Shown: in pieces, positions 21,226 to 31,751 of the stretch
How positions within the stretch are numbered: position 1 is the stretch's first letter
Layout of the letters: each line of letters starts with the position of its first letter
From: Mesodorylaimus sp. YZB2_4
Lineage: Eukaryota; Nematoda; Enoplea; Dorylaimida; Dorylaimidae
Direction: 5' to 3'
Length of the DNA: 64,000 bases
NCBI GenBank assembly: GCA_030248295.1
Contig: JASANH010000782.1
Span: 1-64,000 of the forward strand
Made by a program: the position numbers and the translations under genes
Notes under the pieces: generated by a model
Told to the model about the DNA's origin: nothing
The model's database searches: none
The model's input: only the letters and a program-made list of their open reading frames with translations

Positions 21226-21417
21226 ATGAAACTTTTCTCAGTCTTTGCCATTGCGCTGGCGCTTCTATCAAGTGTTTATGGGTGTACGCTTATGGGAATA
21301 ATACCCGTTATACCCGACCCGACGAATATGAAACGAGGGATACGCCCTCAACAAGAAAACCAACAGCAATTTTTTCTAAACGACCCGTTACCGGAAAATA
21401 AGAAGACCCTGACATGA
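21226..21417 (+). CDS. Small secreted peptide, 63 aa
   Basis: The ATG at 21226 opens a frame with a textbook signal peptide (MKLFSVFAIALALLSSVYG, cleavage before C20). The predicted mature chain of about 44 residues is short and polar, with one Cys, a Pro-rich start (MGIIPVIPDPT) and a Gln/Asn-rich end. It has a TATA box, a stop at 21415-21417 and a decayed paralogue at 15966-16208 whose leader matches. I do not recognise a family and give no function; secreted peptide hormone, cuticle/mucus component or immune effector are all possible. Leader, TATA box and duplication argue that it is a real gene. Confidence 0.5.
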   Translation: MKLFSVFAIALALLSSVYGCTLMGIIPVIPDPTNMKRGIRPQQENQQQFFLNDPLPENKKTLT

Positions 21418-21899
21418 GCTATCAAACGAAGATACTACCATTTTATCTTGGTATGGAAAACCGAGGTATATTCGATGCAGTTGGTTTTGTATTTTGGAAT
21501 GACTAGACGAAAACATGACTTGAGATTGAAGTTGTGAAGGTACAGTAAAAAACTCGTTGGAATTGGTGAACCTTGTTGAGGTGGTCACAATATACTTGCA
21601 AGGTCTGAAATTAAAAAGCAGTGGTTACAAAATACAAACTTGCACGTTTAGTAGTTTAAAAACGGTTTATGGCGCACTTGATTCAGGCGTTATTGCTTCA
21701 GCCGATTCCGCTAAATCAATTTCACAACGAGCTGGCGAGTCATATTGTAGAGGATGGTGTTCCTTCAAGGTCGCCTCAGGTTTGCCGGAACAAAAAAATG
21801 TAGATAGTGTGTCGTCGTTAAGTAAATGGGGGCCGCTTCATAGTGCGATACAGTGATGATTGGATATCGATTAACAGCTCAGATATCTGGTTAGCGAGC

Positions 21900-22260
21900 G
21901 CAAGCGTAGCTGCCGATGCCAACTTCATGCAGCCGTCTCATAACTGTCTGCTTGGACACTCGAACTCCTGTTTTCTTGACTCAAGCTTTGCTTGCGATTC
22001 GACAAGGCCTTCCTTTTGATAACGTGATCGATGCGATCCGATGTCTTCCTGGGCCGACCAGATCTACTATATTTCTTCTTCTTTTCACTGTTCCAGTCTC
22101 ATGCTCACGTTTCCGAATCCTCTTGATAGTTGATTGATTGATTTCGATGCGATGATTCTTGCTCATTCGATCGCAATCTGATGGTTACTCAGCCCCGTCT
22201 TTGCATAAGCAATAATCTTTGCCGGTTTTTCGGGCGAAAGTGTCTTGTTTTCTCCAGCTT
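21900..22260 (-). pseudogene. Tc1/Tc3-type transposase, N-terminal scrap
   Basis: On the minus strand, translations in shifting frames read LSPEKPAKIIAYAKTGLSNH, QSTIKRIRKREHETGTVKRR, GPGRHR and VSKQTVMRRLHEVG. This order matches the paired-like helix-turn-helix, GRPR-like hook and second helix-turn-helix of Tc1/Tc3 transposases. The catalytic domain is absent and there are at least one stop and one frame change. Confidence 0.6.
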
Positions 22261-23164
22261 TACGCACTGGGGCCCTAAAAAAAGTAAGAACGATAATAAT
22301 CAGCCATTATACGTCCAAAAATGCTGAACTGATTATCAGAAATCATTAAAAATATCGATTTCATCAAAAAATCGATTACCTAATGATCAGAATGATAATA
22401 GGTGATTTTCTCAAAGGGAATATATTTCAAACTATGTCTTAACATCCAAATCTTGCACGAAAATCAACTTACATGGTAGTTTATGAACGGAAATGAATGT
22501 TTGATGAATACCAAAAAATTGATCAAATAATGGCAGGTTCGTAAAAGTCTTGACATTCGGGGAAACTAACGACAATCCGAAATTTTTTTTATATCATACG
22601 AAAGAGGACAATATTTTGAGCGGGAAGGGTACATTTGCTCGTGAATGTGGATTACGCACTGGTGGTGCAAGAATTTTGGAACGTAGTGTAGATATTATTA
22701 TAACTTTAGTATCCATATTCTGTATGTGTGTCCATACTGTTCCTACATCTTTTTTCAAAGTCATACATATCTAGAGTAGTCCAAGATAAGAAAAAAATGT
22801 CAAAGTTGTGAAGATTCATAGTTACTGTACTTTGTTTTCGAAGATGCGCACCCGTTGTGCCTCGATTCAGACAAACTGGTAAAAGTGCTTGTGGCCAAGA
22901 GTCCCCAAAGAGAAGATTTCTATGATCACAATAAATGCAGCGCAGAGCCGACATTATCGATTACTATTCTGTGTTGGACGATTTTTCTAAAATGCTAGCC
23001 CGCAGTGTGCGCCACGTTGGTGCCCATAAAATGTTTCAGTCTGGTTCTATCTAGTTTTCTGTTGCCAAAAGTTTGCTAACAAATAAAAAAAATAGTCAAT
23101 TGGCAAATTTAATTGGTCATTCGGCAAGTCGATTGGCAAATTTTGGACTATTCAGGAATTTCTC
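22261..23164. other. Intergenic, upstream of the M8 gene
   Basis: AT-rich sequence with ATCGAT-type words near 22350-22420. No TATA box or gene is clear. Confidence 0.45.
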
Positions 23165-26100
23165 ATGGAAATTTTCGTTCTTCTTTCATTTCACGTTACT
23201 TTTCACCCAAGTGTGGCCGAAAACTGGATCCCACCGCCATTGTACGGGAAAGAATTCTGCAAAGGAGTGAAAATACAAGAGGGAGTTCCTCAAATACTTC
23301 AAAGTTGGGATGAAAGCCAATTATTCCCAGTGAAAATATTCTGGGTCCCGCCATCCACACCTTTCGACGAAGCTGATCGCTTGAAATTGGAGGAGGCTCA
23401 GCGCTTGACCAATGTCAAATTAGGACATATGTTCATCAGTCATCTATCGTTTATTGATGTAAGATTTCCCAGAAAATATAACACAAATGGAACGTGCGAT
23501 TTACGCATTTGTGGTTTATTCGATGTTGACAAAGATTTTCTACGACTTTGTTTCAACAATAATCAAGAAACTGTGAGCGAAAATGGAATTCATTTTATTC
23601 CTACCCCGAGAATATCAGCAGCTAATCATCAAGATCACACTTTGGTTGTTTACGTTCATGTCGATCCGAAATGGTGTGATGGGAATCAGAAACCGTACCT
23701 TGTGCCCGAACTGTCAGAATCTATAATATGTGGGTTCGATATTGGCACAAAGAGACCAACTCATGGAGCGATTGTCATTTGTTCACAACCAAGGCACTTT
23801 ACTGTGCATGATTTACACATGCTGCTAATGCACGGGGCATTGCACATCATGATCGGACCTATCGCCGGAAGTTATTTTCCCGAAGTTAATCTTCGTCGAA
23901 CTGACGCCAATATCCTTGATCAAAGTGCTTTGTTAGCTTCAGGTAAGAAATAGCTTTTCCTCACCAGTTTATGCACACGTTTTGCGTTTTCTTTTGCAAT
24001 GACTAGAGTAGAATCAGTAAAGTATAGTTGCAGCCTTTCGATATCATATTACACAAGCTTCTTTTGAAGACTACTTTGCCTCCAATTAGGAACCAGCAGC
24101 ATCCGAAACTTGGCCCCCGGACAGAGGGAGGTCTGAAATTTGTTGTGCGCTCAAAAAAGGGATCACGGGCAATTGTTCGCCAGGCGATTGTTTACCGGGC
24201 AATTGTTCGCGGACAATGGTTCGCCAGAAAATTTTTCGCCGGGCTATTGTTCGCTGAGTAATTTTGTAAGTGTCCTATTTATGCAAGAAAAAGCCAACAA
24301 ACAAGTTCACTTATATTGTCGACAGAAGACCAGATCATTTAAACTGAAAACATGGCAAAAACACAGATCATGTCAGCCAAAGAAAAAGCAAGTCATGGAC
24401 ATAAGAAGCTCAGTATCCGATATTGTGGGCGAGACCACGCAAATAGTCAACAAGATCAATTTCTCCATACTTTGCAACAATTCTGGCGATTCTCTCGGCG
24501 CAGTCACGATATTTCTTTTTTCCTGGTGGCAGTTGTTGACCAGCGATAACTTGTTCCATCTTCATTTCATTACGACTCTGCTCAATTTTCAGGCTGTCGA
24601 TAAATTTCTAAATATCCGGACTGTGATGGCCGATTAACTTTAAAAAGCCGCTGTTCCATGCTTCCACAGAGCTGTTGTTTTTAGGCAGTCCATCCAGCAC
24701 GGAGTTGTAACAGCTCCAGATTTGATGTGCAAATAATGGAGGACGTCGACGGTTTCTTCGCTGTGGACGTCCTATCCAAACATCTTCAAAATAATCGATG
24801 ACAGGTTGTGCCTCGTCAGGGTACTCGATGGAATCGACGAGTGAATCGAATGAATCTACGACTTGTTCGGGAGGAACGTAAGCCAGCGCCGACAACATAC
24901 GCATTTTCAAGGCGAATTCATCGTCGTCGCCATATCGTTCCTGAAGACCAGAATTCTGAATATGCCTCCAGACCGCTTGCGTGAAGTGATAAAAGCAGCC
25001 ACGACGTGATGCATTCGGAAACGTTTCCTCAATCGCATTGAGAGCCGCCATCTCAAAATCAGTAAGAATGGAACGAGGCGCTAGATTCGGCTGAATAGAT
25101 TCCAGTTGAGACAAAAGGCGCAGATATGTGTTCTCGCTCTTATATGGTAACAGCACGAATAAGGCTGGCGTGACGTCGTGGTGGTGAATGCCATGAATGG
25201 TGTAAAGTTGTGTAATACGACTGGGTCCGTATTACTGGAGGGAGTGACCGGTGGAGCTTTTGCACCACGTCAAAAACCCAGGGCAGCCTACTAAGTCCTC
25301 CGACCTAGTACATGGCTGAAACGTCACTCTGACGGGTGACGCTTCCAGCTGCAGGCTCCGTGCAGAGTGTCGATTGCCAGTCGAGCCTCTGCAGTTGCTC
25401 AAAGAGTGGTGGCGATGACTTGAAGGTGCCATCCATGTACCAATGATCGGACTGGGCTAGAAGTTGCAGATTTCGACGCTTGCCAAAAATTAGTATGCGA
25501 TTTCTTTCGGCTCCACTATCGTAAAGCAAGAATTCTTCACCATCGCCGATTGTCGTGTAGCGCTCATGCAACACAATCTCTTCCCTCGACTTAGGCTGGC
25601 GGCGGTGGATCGATTGCACGACGAACCTTGCGAATTATACGCTTGAAGGATTCTGTGGGTGGCAGCTTTGCAGCAACCGATTTTTATATCCCGACAGATG
25701 CTTCAGCAACGATCTGATGCCCATTGTCCCTCGAAGTTGCCGCTCGATCCTTGATAAGATTCACCACTTTTGTAGCTGTGACTTTGGGAGAATCAGGGGC
25801 ATGATTATGGTCGCCAATTCTTCTGACGATCTCCTCTTTTACAATATGAACACGACCTGTGCAGCTCGACTTGAACTTCTCGCATTTCCAAAACGTGATT
25901 CCATTCTTGTTCACCTTATCTTTGACATATAAGAGACCGTTTTCGGCTAGTTTAGGTCTCCCCTTTTTACTGAGAACGAATCCTAAAGCCATGATTTCAA
26001 AACCCAAGATACGAGCACAGACACGTATGAGAGGAATGATGGCACTGTCTTGCAAAAGGCAGTTCATATATGATAAAGGTCACGAAATAACTTTCTCCCA

Positions 26101-29100
26101 CTGACCCAAAATGAGCGGGCGAACAATTGCCCGCGAACAATTGCCCGGCGAACAATTGCTGGCGAACAATTGCCCGAATACCCAAAAAGGGGGTCCAAAG
26201 AGCAAAAAATAAGTTTTTTGTATCTACTGTACTGCGGCTTAAACTTTTCACATTTTTCAATAAGGCTCACACATGGCACCGAAAATGGTTTTTCCAGATA
26301 CACTGGGTAAAAATTAAAATTCCTTTAATTTCCCAGTTTCAAACCTTGAAATGCAATTTTCCATTTTTTCTGATTTTGGCTAGAAGATTCCCATTTCCCC
26401 TGTTTTTTTCCGTGGTTTCCAGATAAAGATTAAAATTATATCCCCCCAATTTTCACGATTTAAGACAGGCTTTCTGTGAAGTTTGACCCATGGAAACAGG
26501 TTGGCAAGCTTCGATTTTTGAGCTCGAATTTTTCTGTGTGAATTCGATGCACCCATGAGTGATGATGGTGTTGTAAGAGTGCTTTTTTGTGAAACACTCG
26601 ATTTCTAAAAGATTATCCCAAAAACAGTTTTTTTAAATGCTCGGGCGATATCGACCATAACTCTTCAGCTCTCTTTTGCTCTCTTTAACTTTACATTTGA
26701 TATCCAAATATTAAAAAAACTGCAGCCAGCTTTAGGGAACTTTTAGGAAAATCCATTTTTGAAACTCTTGCGAAGCAGATCGTAGAGTCGGACATTTATT
26801 TTCAGATAGAGCTTATAATGGCATAGATTGGTTTTTTCCCCTTAAAATTTGACGTCTAATCGTGAAAATAAAGGGGAGCAAAGTAGGGGTCACCTTGTGC
26901 CAGAAGTACGCACCATACGAATTTCCCGCCCACTCGCCGCTTATGACATAAAAGCGGACTTGGCTGCTTACTCTGGAAGTCGCAGGTAAATCTATAACTT
27001 TTCTTTTTCACGACAGACGGATAATCTAGCATATAATTTGATAGACACGTAGCAAAAAGTGAAAAATTATATATTTTCTCACGATTTCCAGAGTAACCAG
27101 CCCAAACCGCTCTTATGTCATGAGTGAACTCTGCTCAGCGTGAGCCTTGCAATTGTGCCGCATGCAATTGCGTGTGCACACGGTTTGAGGGGGAGCAATA
27201 TTCATTAGACATAGCGGGCCTGACGTAGGTCTTGGCGTCCCCTTTTTCCTGCAGAGGCACAAGTTTTAAGTATGGCTGGCACTGGATTTTGGTCCCATGT
27301 GATAATTGTATCGTCTTAGTCGTTATAGCTCCTTGAATAGTAAATACCGGCATGCTGCGTCGGAGCATGCCGCCAAGTCGCGTCGGAGCTGCGAGCTGCA
27401 AAGCGCAATGAGAGCCGTCATGCTTTTCGCAATCCTCTCACTGCGCTAAGCAGCCAAACTCCCCTCCTGACTGTCATAAGGTTTTTGCACCTGAGCATCA
27501 GTGCGTGCGGCAAATCAAAATATTTGACTGTCATTGGGGGGCTGATTATTCTGAAGTTACAGAGCATTCTCCCTTCGCTGATTTTTCTTTACTTCGAGAA
27601 TTTTATTCGTACAGGGCCGCGCCGAAAGTCGTGGCAGGGTCAGGACAGAGTTGGGGCGCACTAACTTTTGGCTCATCTAGAGGGGAGGGGGTCAAGATTT
27701 CCTTGGCTTCCCCATGGGGGGGGGCCATACTTTTTGGCTCGTCCAGACGGGGGGAGGGGGTGGTCAGCCCAGTTTTCAAAATCAACATAACATTACAAAA
27801 TTGACAATTTTTCCAAGCCGAGGGGTCACGGGGGCTACCCCCCCCCCCCCCCACTTTCGGATGCTGGAAACCAGCTCGTCAAAACCATTGTCTGAGTAAA
27901 ATGTAGTTTCAGCTTCAAAAAAGCCTTTTTAGCTCGCGGCTCTACGTGGAAAGAGATTCAGATGAAATTTAAAACAAAGCGGCTTCACTCAGATCCACTA
28001 TCATTTATAGTAAAAACCGCAATTTCAATAACCCGACTTGTTAAAGAAAAAGTGAAAATATATTTTGAATGTAATGATGTCGAAGGGGCAGAAATGTCAG
28101 CGATAAAATCTGGAAACTTGTTCGAATGGGTCCCAGATTATAGTCATTGGAGCATGCGGTTATTCCCGGAAGAGATTTTATCACCGTTGTTATCCCCATA
28201 CAAAAATATATCATCCTTGACCATGGCGATAGTTCAGGACAGTGGTTGGTACGCATCGAATTGGAGATTCGCTGAAGAAATGAACAGCAGACCACTGGAC
28301 AATTTAGGTTGTAATGTCTGGAATGCAAGTGAAGGCGAGCTGTTGGACAAAACACGTTGGGGTTCATTGGATGATTTGCAAAGCACTTATAATTTTGGGC
28401 CATTTTGCGATCATACTGGCCCTGTTAGTGTGGTAAGTTTTTGTGTGTTTCTTCTACTTTTAAATTTCCCGCCTTTTGCCTTTTAAAATAGCCTTCTGAG
28501 TGTCCGTGTCCTAATCACCCAAGGTCAGCTTACATCATGTAGAAGACCTGTAGGAACCAACTTACAGTTTTTGGCAGCTTGAGCTTTTAAATTTCGAAAG
28601 GGCGCAGCTGCGCTCTAGCAGCTTAGCCCTCCTCCTCATTGTCGTGTACGAAAATGAACTGAACAGACAAACGCGCACAGGGCAGCGAAAACATTTTTTT
28701 TAATTTCCTGTATGCAGCCATGAAGAAGATTTATGTAGCCTGCCTTTTTCAAATTTTTTTTAAACTGGAGTGGTCTGTTTCTGTTTTCTCTGTAGCCTTT
28801 ATGTTCCATGGATGGCCAGGTGATCATGAATTGCTGGAGTCCCGATTCGGCTCATTTTTCTGACATCAAGTATCCCAGCAAATATATTTATGAACCTGCA
28901 TATAATTTGTTTTGGGACACCCCATATTGCTCACGAATCAACGCTCAGCCAGCTATCCTAGAAAAAGCTGGTTTCCGAGTCGGCCCTGGAACAATTTGCG
29001 TAACAGTCACCCAAGCACCGAATCTTCCACTCAATCGCAACCTCCAGATATTTCAAATGCCGCTTTGCATGAAGTATCAATGCGCCACTTCATCAATTGA

Positions 29101-29200
29101 CATAATCCTATCGCTGGAAAATAATGAAGAGTGCACAGCTCGATGCTTTTGGGGTATGCTTGGTAAAAATCTTTGCAGAAAAAGAATTTTGAAAGAATAG
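23165..29200 (+). CDS. Leishmanolysin-like (peptidase M8) protein with altered active site
   Basis: M8 proteins are secreted or membrane-associated zinc metalloproteases. I join exons 23165-23942, 27933-28432 and 28796-29200 (phases 1 and 0), giving 560 residues. The ATG at 23165 gives a signal peptide (MEIFVLLSFHVTFHPSVA). The pre-active-site Cys-rich region is present (TLVVYVHVDPKWC, then GAIVICSQP). The zinc helix reads MLLMHGALHIMIG: both His (223, 227) are kept, but the catalytic Glu of HExxH is Gly224 (codon GGG). The third zinc ligand is kept in exon 2 (DYSHWSMRL, His331), followed by the family segment MAIVQDSGWYASNW and GCNVW. It should bind zinc but cleave poorly or not at all. Intron 1 is 4 kb because of a MULE insertion on the opposite strand. 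The end of exon 3 is the first in-frame stop; another splice near 29154 is possible. Confidence 0.8.
24159..24262. repeat. Left terminal inverted repeat of the MULE
   Basis: About five degenerate copies of a 15-20 bp unit around (G)GGCAATTGTTCGCC. It pairs with 26106-26183 in reverse complement, including a shared inner end (GAGTAATTTTG against GCTCATTTTGG). Confidence 0.85.
24608..26067 (-). pseudogene. FLYWCH zinc-finger / MULE transposase
   Basis: Minus strand. A FLYWCH domain comes first (FVLSKKGRPKLAENGLLYV, then FWKCEKF, CTGRVHI, GDHNHAP; about 25990-25790). Next is the start of the catalytic domain (HWYMDGTFKSSPPLFEQL, about 25445-25390) and its continuation (YTIHGIHHHDVTPALFVLLP at about 25200; LTDFEMAALNAIEETFP; RRGCFYHFTQAVWRHI; SSVEAWNSGF). 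The first and second Asp and the C/H region typical of MULE transposases are visible. Damage: TAA at 25684-25686, a frame slip near 25585 and the insertion at 25211-25392, whose length accounts exactly for the next frame change. Not functional. Confidence 0.8.
25211..25392 (+). mobile_element. Short interspersed element inserted in the MULE transposase
   Basis: About 182 bp split the transposase between FEQL and YTIHG and are flanked by AGTTG (25206-25210, 25393-25397). Its centre (GGCTGAAACGTCACTCTGACGG region) recurs at 42741-42815 and 54309-54372, so it belongs to a short repeat family. Its left end is a perfect 8-bp inverted repeat, GTAATACG/CGTATTAC (25212-25235). No tRNA-type promoter is seen in this copy. 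Confidence 0.65.
26106..26183. repeat. Right terminal inverted repeat of the MULE
   Basis: Four well-preserved copies of GCGAACAATTGCCCG-type units, the reverse complement of the left end. Confidence 0.85.
26184..27932. other. Rest of M8 intron 1: foldback element and G/C tracts
   Basis: It contains the foldback at 26938-27125, a dispersed repeat at 27425-27530 (inverted relative to 9638-9738) and G- or C-rich runs at 27714-27722, 27750-27760 and 27839-27852. Bases about 26895-26955 match 48180-48240 in inverted orientation. No exon is evident. Confidence 0.55.
26938..27125. repeat. Foldback / MITE-like element
   Basis: About 45-bp inverted arms (26941-26985 against 27075-27122; TTATGACATAA-A/G-AGCGG followed by CTTACTCTGGAA) enclose about 90 bp of AT-rich sequence. 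This fits a miniature inverted-repeat element; the target duplication is unclear. Confidence 0.6.
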
Positions 29201-31751
29201 GTTTGAAAGCGCTACTGAGCTGTCAAAAGTCATAGTTGCTCTACAGCGTCTACGTTTTTAGGTGATTCGTACTCACCTAAATCGTTCAGCACCAGGTTCA
29301 GACCATGTTCCCACAATGTTACCATCATATGCCCATTTGTTCAAAAGGTATGCTGGCCTGACGACACCCCCGCCGAGAATGCAGTTCCGGTTGAGAAGGG
29401 TGGCAGTACGTCTGCTTGGCACGACGATGACGCAGTGGCAATTTCTCTGTTCCTTGCTGCTGCTAGAATAAGTCTGATATGATGATAGTGCTAATCAGTT
29501 CAAGTGCAATGGAAACTTATTTCCAGCAATAACTTTGATGAGTCAGCTGATAATGATTTTTCAATTCCCTGCAGTACTACTGTACAATACATATTGTTTG
29601 GTCTTGGCTAGGTAAATGGCAAATGTAAAAACACAGTGGTCATATTTTAAAATTCCACCTTGATTTTTCCAGCTGCTTTATCACAGTACGTAGATCGCTA
29701 GATGCTATGAATTGGGCCTGGTGAGTCGCCAAGAGCCGAGGGTGCAAGGCCAATGACAGGCTGACGATGAGTAGATCGCCGTCGAAGACTGGTTCCCACT
29801 TTGAGAACGGGCTTACTTAGCTGCCGTTCTGTCAGCCAGAACAGAACTGCTGAGTCTTGGCAGGGTTGATGGCCTAAGCAATGTGGGAACGCACGCCTAA
29901 CCAACTCACGATCAGGCGCGTACCAGCAAGGGGTGTGCGTGATGGTGTAAATGACCCCTCCCCCCCAGAATGTGTGCCGATGCACCTTTACACATTTGGC
30001 CAACGTCATTTCGCCACCTTGCGACTTCCCGTGCCTCAAATCCTGCCGTCAAATCGCACGCCCCCGCGACTGAACCATCGCGCATGCAAAGTAATCTTAC
30101 GATTGGAGTGTATAGTGGTGAAGTTGGTTTTTGGTTAATGGTCCGCCTGTCTCGGGGCTGGGATTGCTGACAGCTACACCACTGATTACACCAATTAGTG
30201 CTTCCCAAAGTACGGCGATGATAAGGGAGGGGTAAATTCGCGATATGAATTTCGAAAAGCAAGACGAGCCATCAGAGTCTTTTACTACCACAATCAAGAG
30301 CGGCTCCGTCACAGGAAAATACACGCCCTCACATACCGTCAGACATGAACCAAGCCTAGCCAGAAAACAGGTCTGTCCGATAATTTGTAGATACTGTATG
30401 CAGAACCCGGAAATGCACAGAATCTGAAGAAGGCTGTTCTAGCAGAATCAAAAAGGATACAAACTAATCTTATGCGCCTGGACATATCCAAGACGGGTTG
30501 GAAGAAGTCGAGAACAAGAACTATATCAATGCCAGCGGTCTTGGCCAGAACTGTTGATTGATTAGGCGGAAAATCAAATAAACTTTGCCACATTTCGGAA
30601 TCAAATTTTTGCGATTTTTCACACATTCCACGCGCTTTAGCATGAAAAGTTTTTTTTATCTTTTTGTGGGCCGAAGCCCGTTTTGCCTATATCCGGTCAG
30701 CGGTCAAACCTTATGAGCAAGGCGATTTGGTCAGACCGCGCGATTGAGAAAGTCCGCCGTGTGTGTGTGTGTGCGCGGGAAAGAAACTTTTTCAACCTAT
30801 TTATTCATTTTTGTCATTAAGCTTCATTTATCCGGGTTATTTATCCACGCGATTATTACGTTTTTCCTTCGATAGGAATCTGAAGTAGCGGAAGTAACAG
30901 TCCTGTTGAGACATGATGCCGCGAGTAGACAGACCTAATGACAGTCTTTGAAATGAGAGTAAATGACTAACGGAGGACAAAAGATAAAACCTATATCATT
31001 GATTTGAAAAAATCTTCAGAAAACTTTAAATTATAGTTTAAACTTTCCCATTCTAAAGAGGAGAAAATAAGGACATGAATTTCATTATAGTTGAATGGTG
31101 TTCGATCTTTAAAAACGAGTGAAAAGTCAAAGTGTTGGAGTATTTGGGATGTATGATTATGAAGAATTTTAGCGCTTGGAATGCTACAACGGGTTAGATG
31201 GGTCTGTAGTAGGATTACAGCATAGTAGCCTTACTAAAAGAATTTTATCCTGAGAATACAGCGACGGTAGAGCATTAATTGCGTTTTGCCCTGAAGGCTG
31301 TCACCAAAGTCTCTGCGGAACTTGCCTGTGGAAATATGCCGAAAGTGGTTCCCATCAAGTGACTAAAAATGTTGCGGAACTGTAGTGTTTTCACAAGCAG
31401 ATAAAACATACTAGGGCGTAGCCCTCAAACAAAAAATAACATACCCTTCAGCGTTTTGATATTGATGCCGGAAGCAGCAAAATGTATCGCATCGACCAGA
31501 AGAATTTTTTAGACGAGAAAGTACTTGAAGTCACGCGGCAACCCACTGTCATAACATACTATTTCAAGTCGCGAAGACCTACTGATGTGAAATTTCATAT
31601 TTACGCCTCAATAACAAACTAGACAGAAAATTTCTCGCCCAATGTTTTCATTTTGGCAGCGCTGGCGACAGTGAGTGCCAGTCGTGTATCGACTTCGCGT
31701 GAATTACGTGTAACGTGTTAGGCGCCATTATTTGGCATTTTTAACCCTCTA
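29201..31751. other. Intergenic between the M8 and DEG/ENaC genes
   Basis: No supportable gene. There is a GT run at about 30761-30776. Longer open frames near 29.7-30.3 kb occur on both strands, lack coding features and look like chance. Confidence 0.45.

Larger units (their letters stand above)
20885..21800. repeat. Duplicated block, copy C (holds the intact peptide gene)
   Basis: The left part (20885-21085) matches 19712-19940. The right part (about 21090-21780) matches 15845-16500 of copy A, including leader, stop region and the 3' stretch around 21695-21750. Confidence 0.7.
24162..26183 (-). mobile_element. MULE (Mutator-like) DNA transposon with repeat-built inverted ends
   Basis: Terminal inverted repeats of about 80-100 bp (24162-24262 and 26106-26183) are each built from several copies of a word close to GGGCAATTGTTCGCC. 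An 8-bp flank AAAAAGGG occurs at both sides (24154-24161, 26184-26191), a plausible target-site duplication of the size MULEs make. The element lies in intron 1 of the M8 gene and encodes a broken FLYWCH/MULE transposase. Confidence 0.82.

Noticed and set aside
29698-30262. Several overlapping open frames on both strands
   Set aside because: No recognisable domain, leader or splice context; they overlap each other in all frames, as chance frames do.
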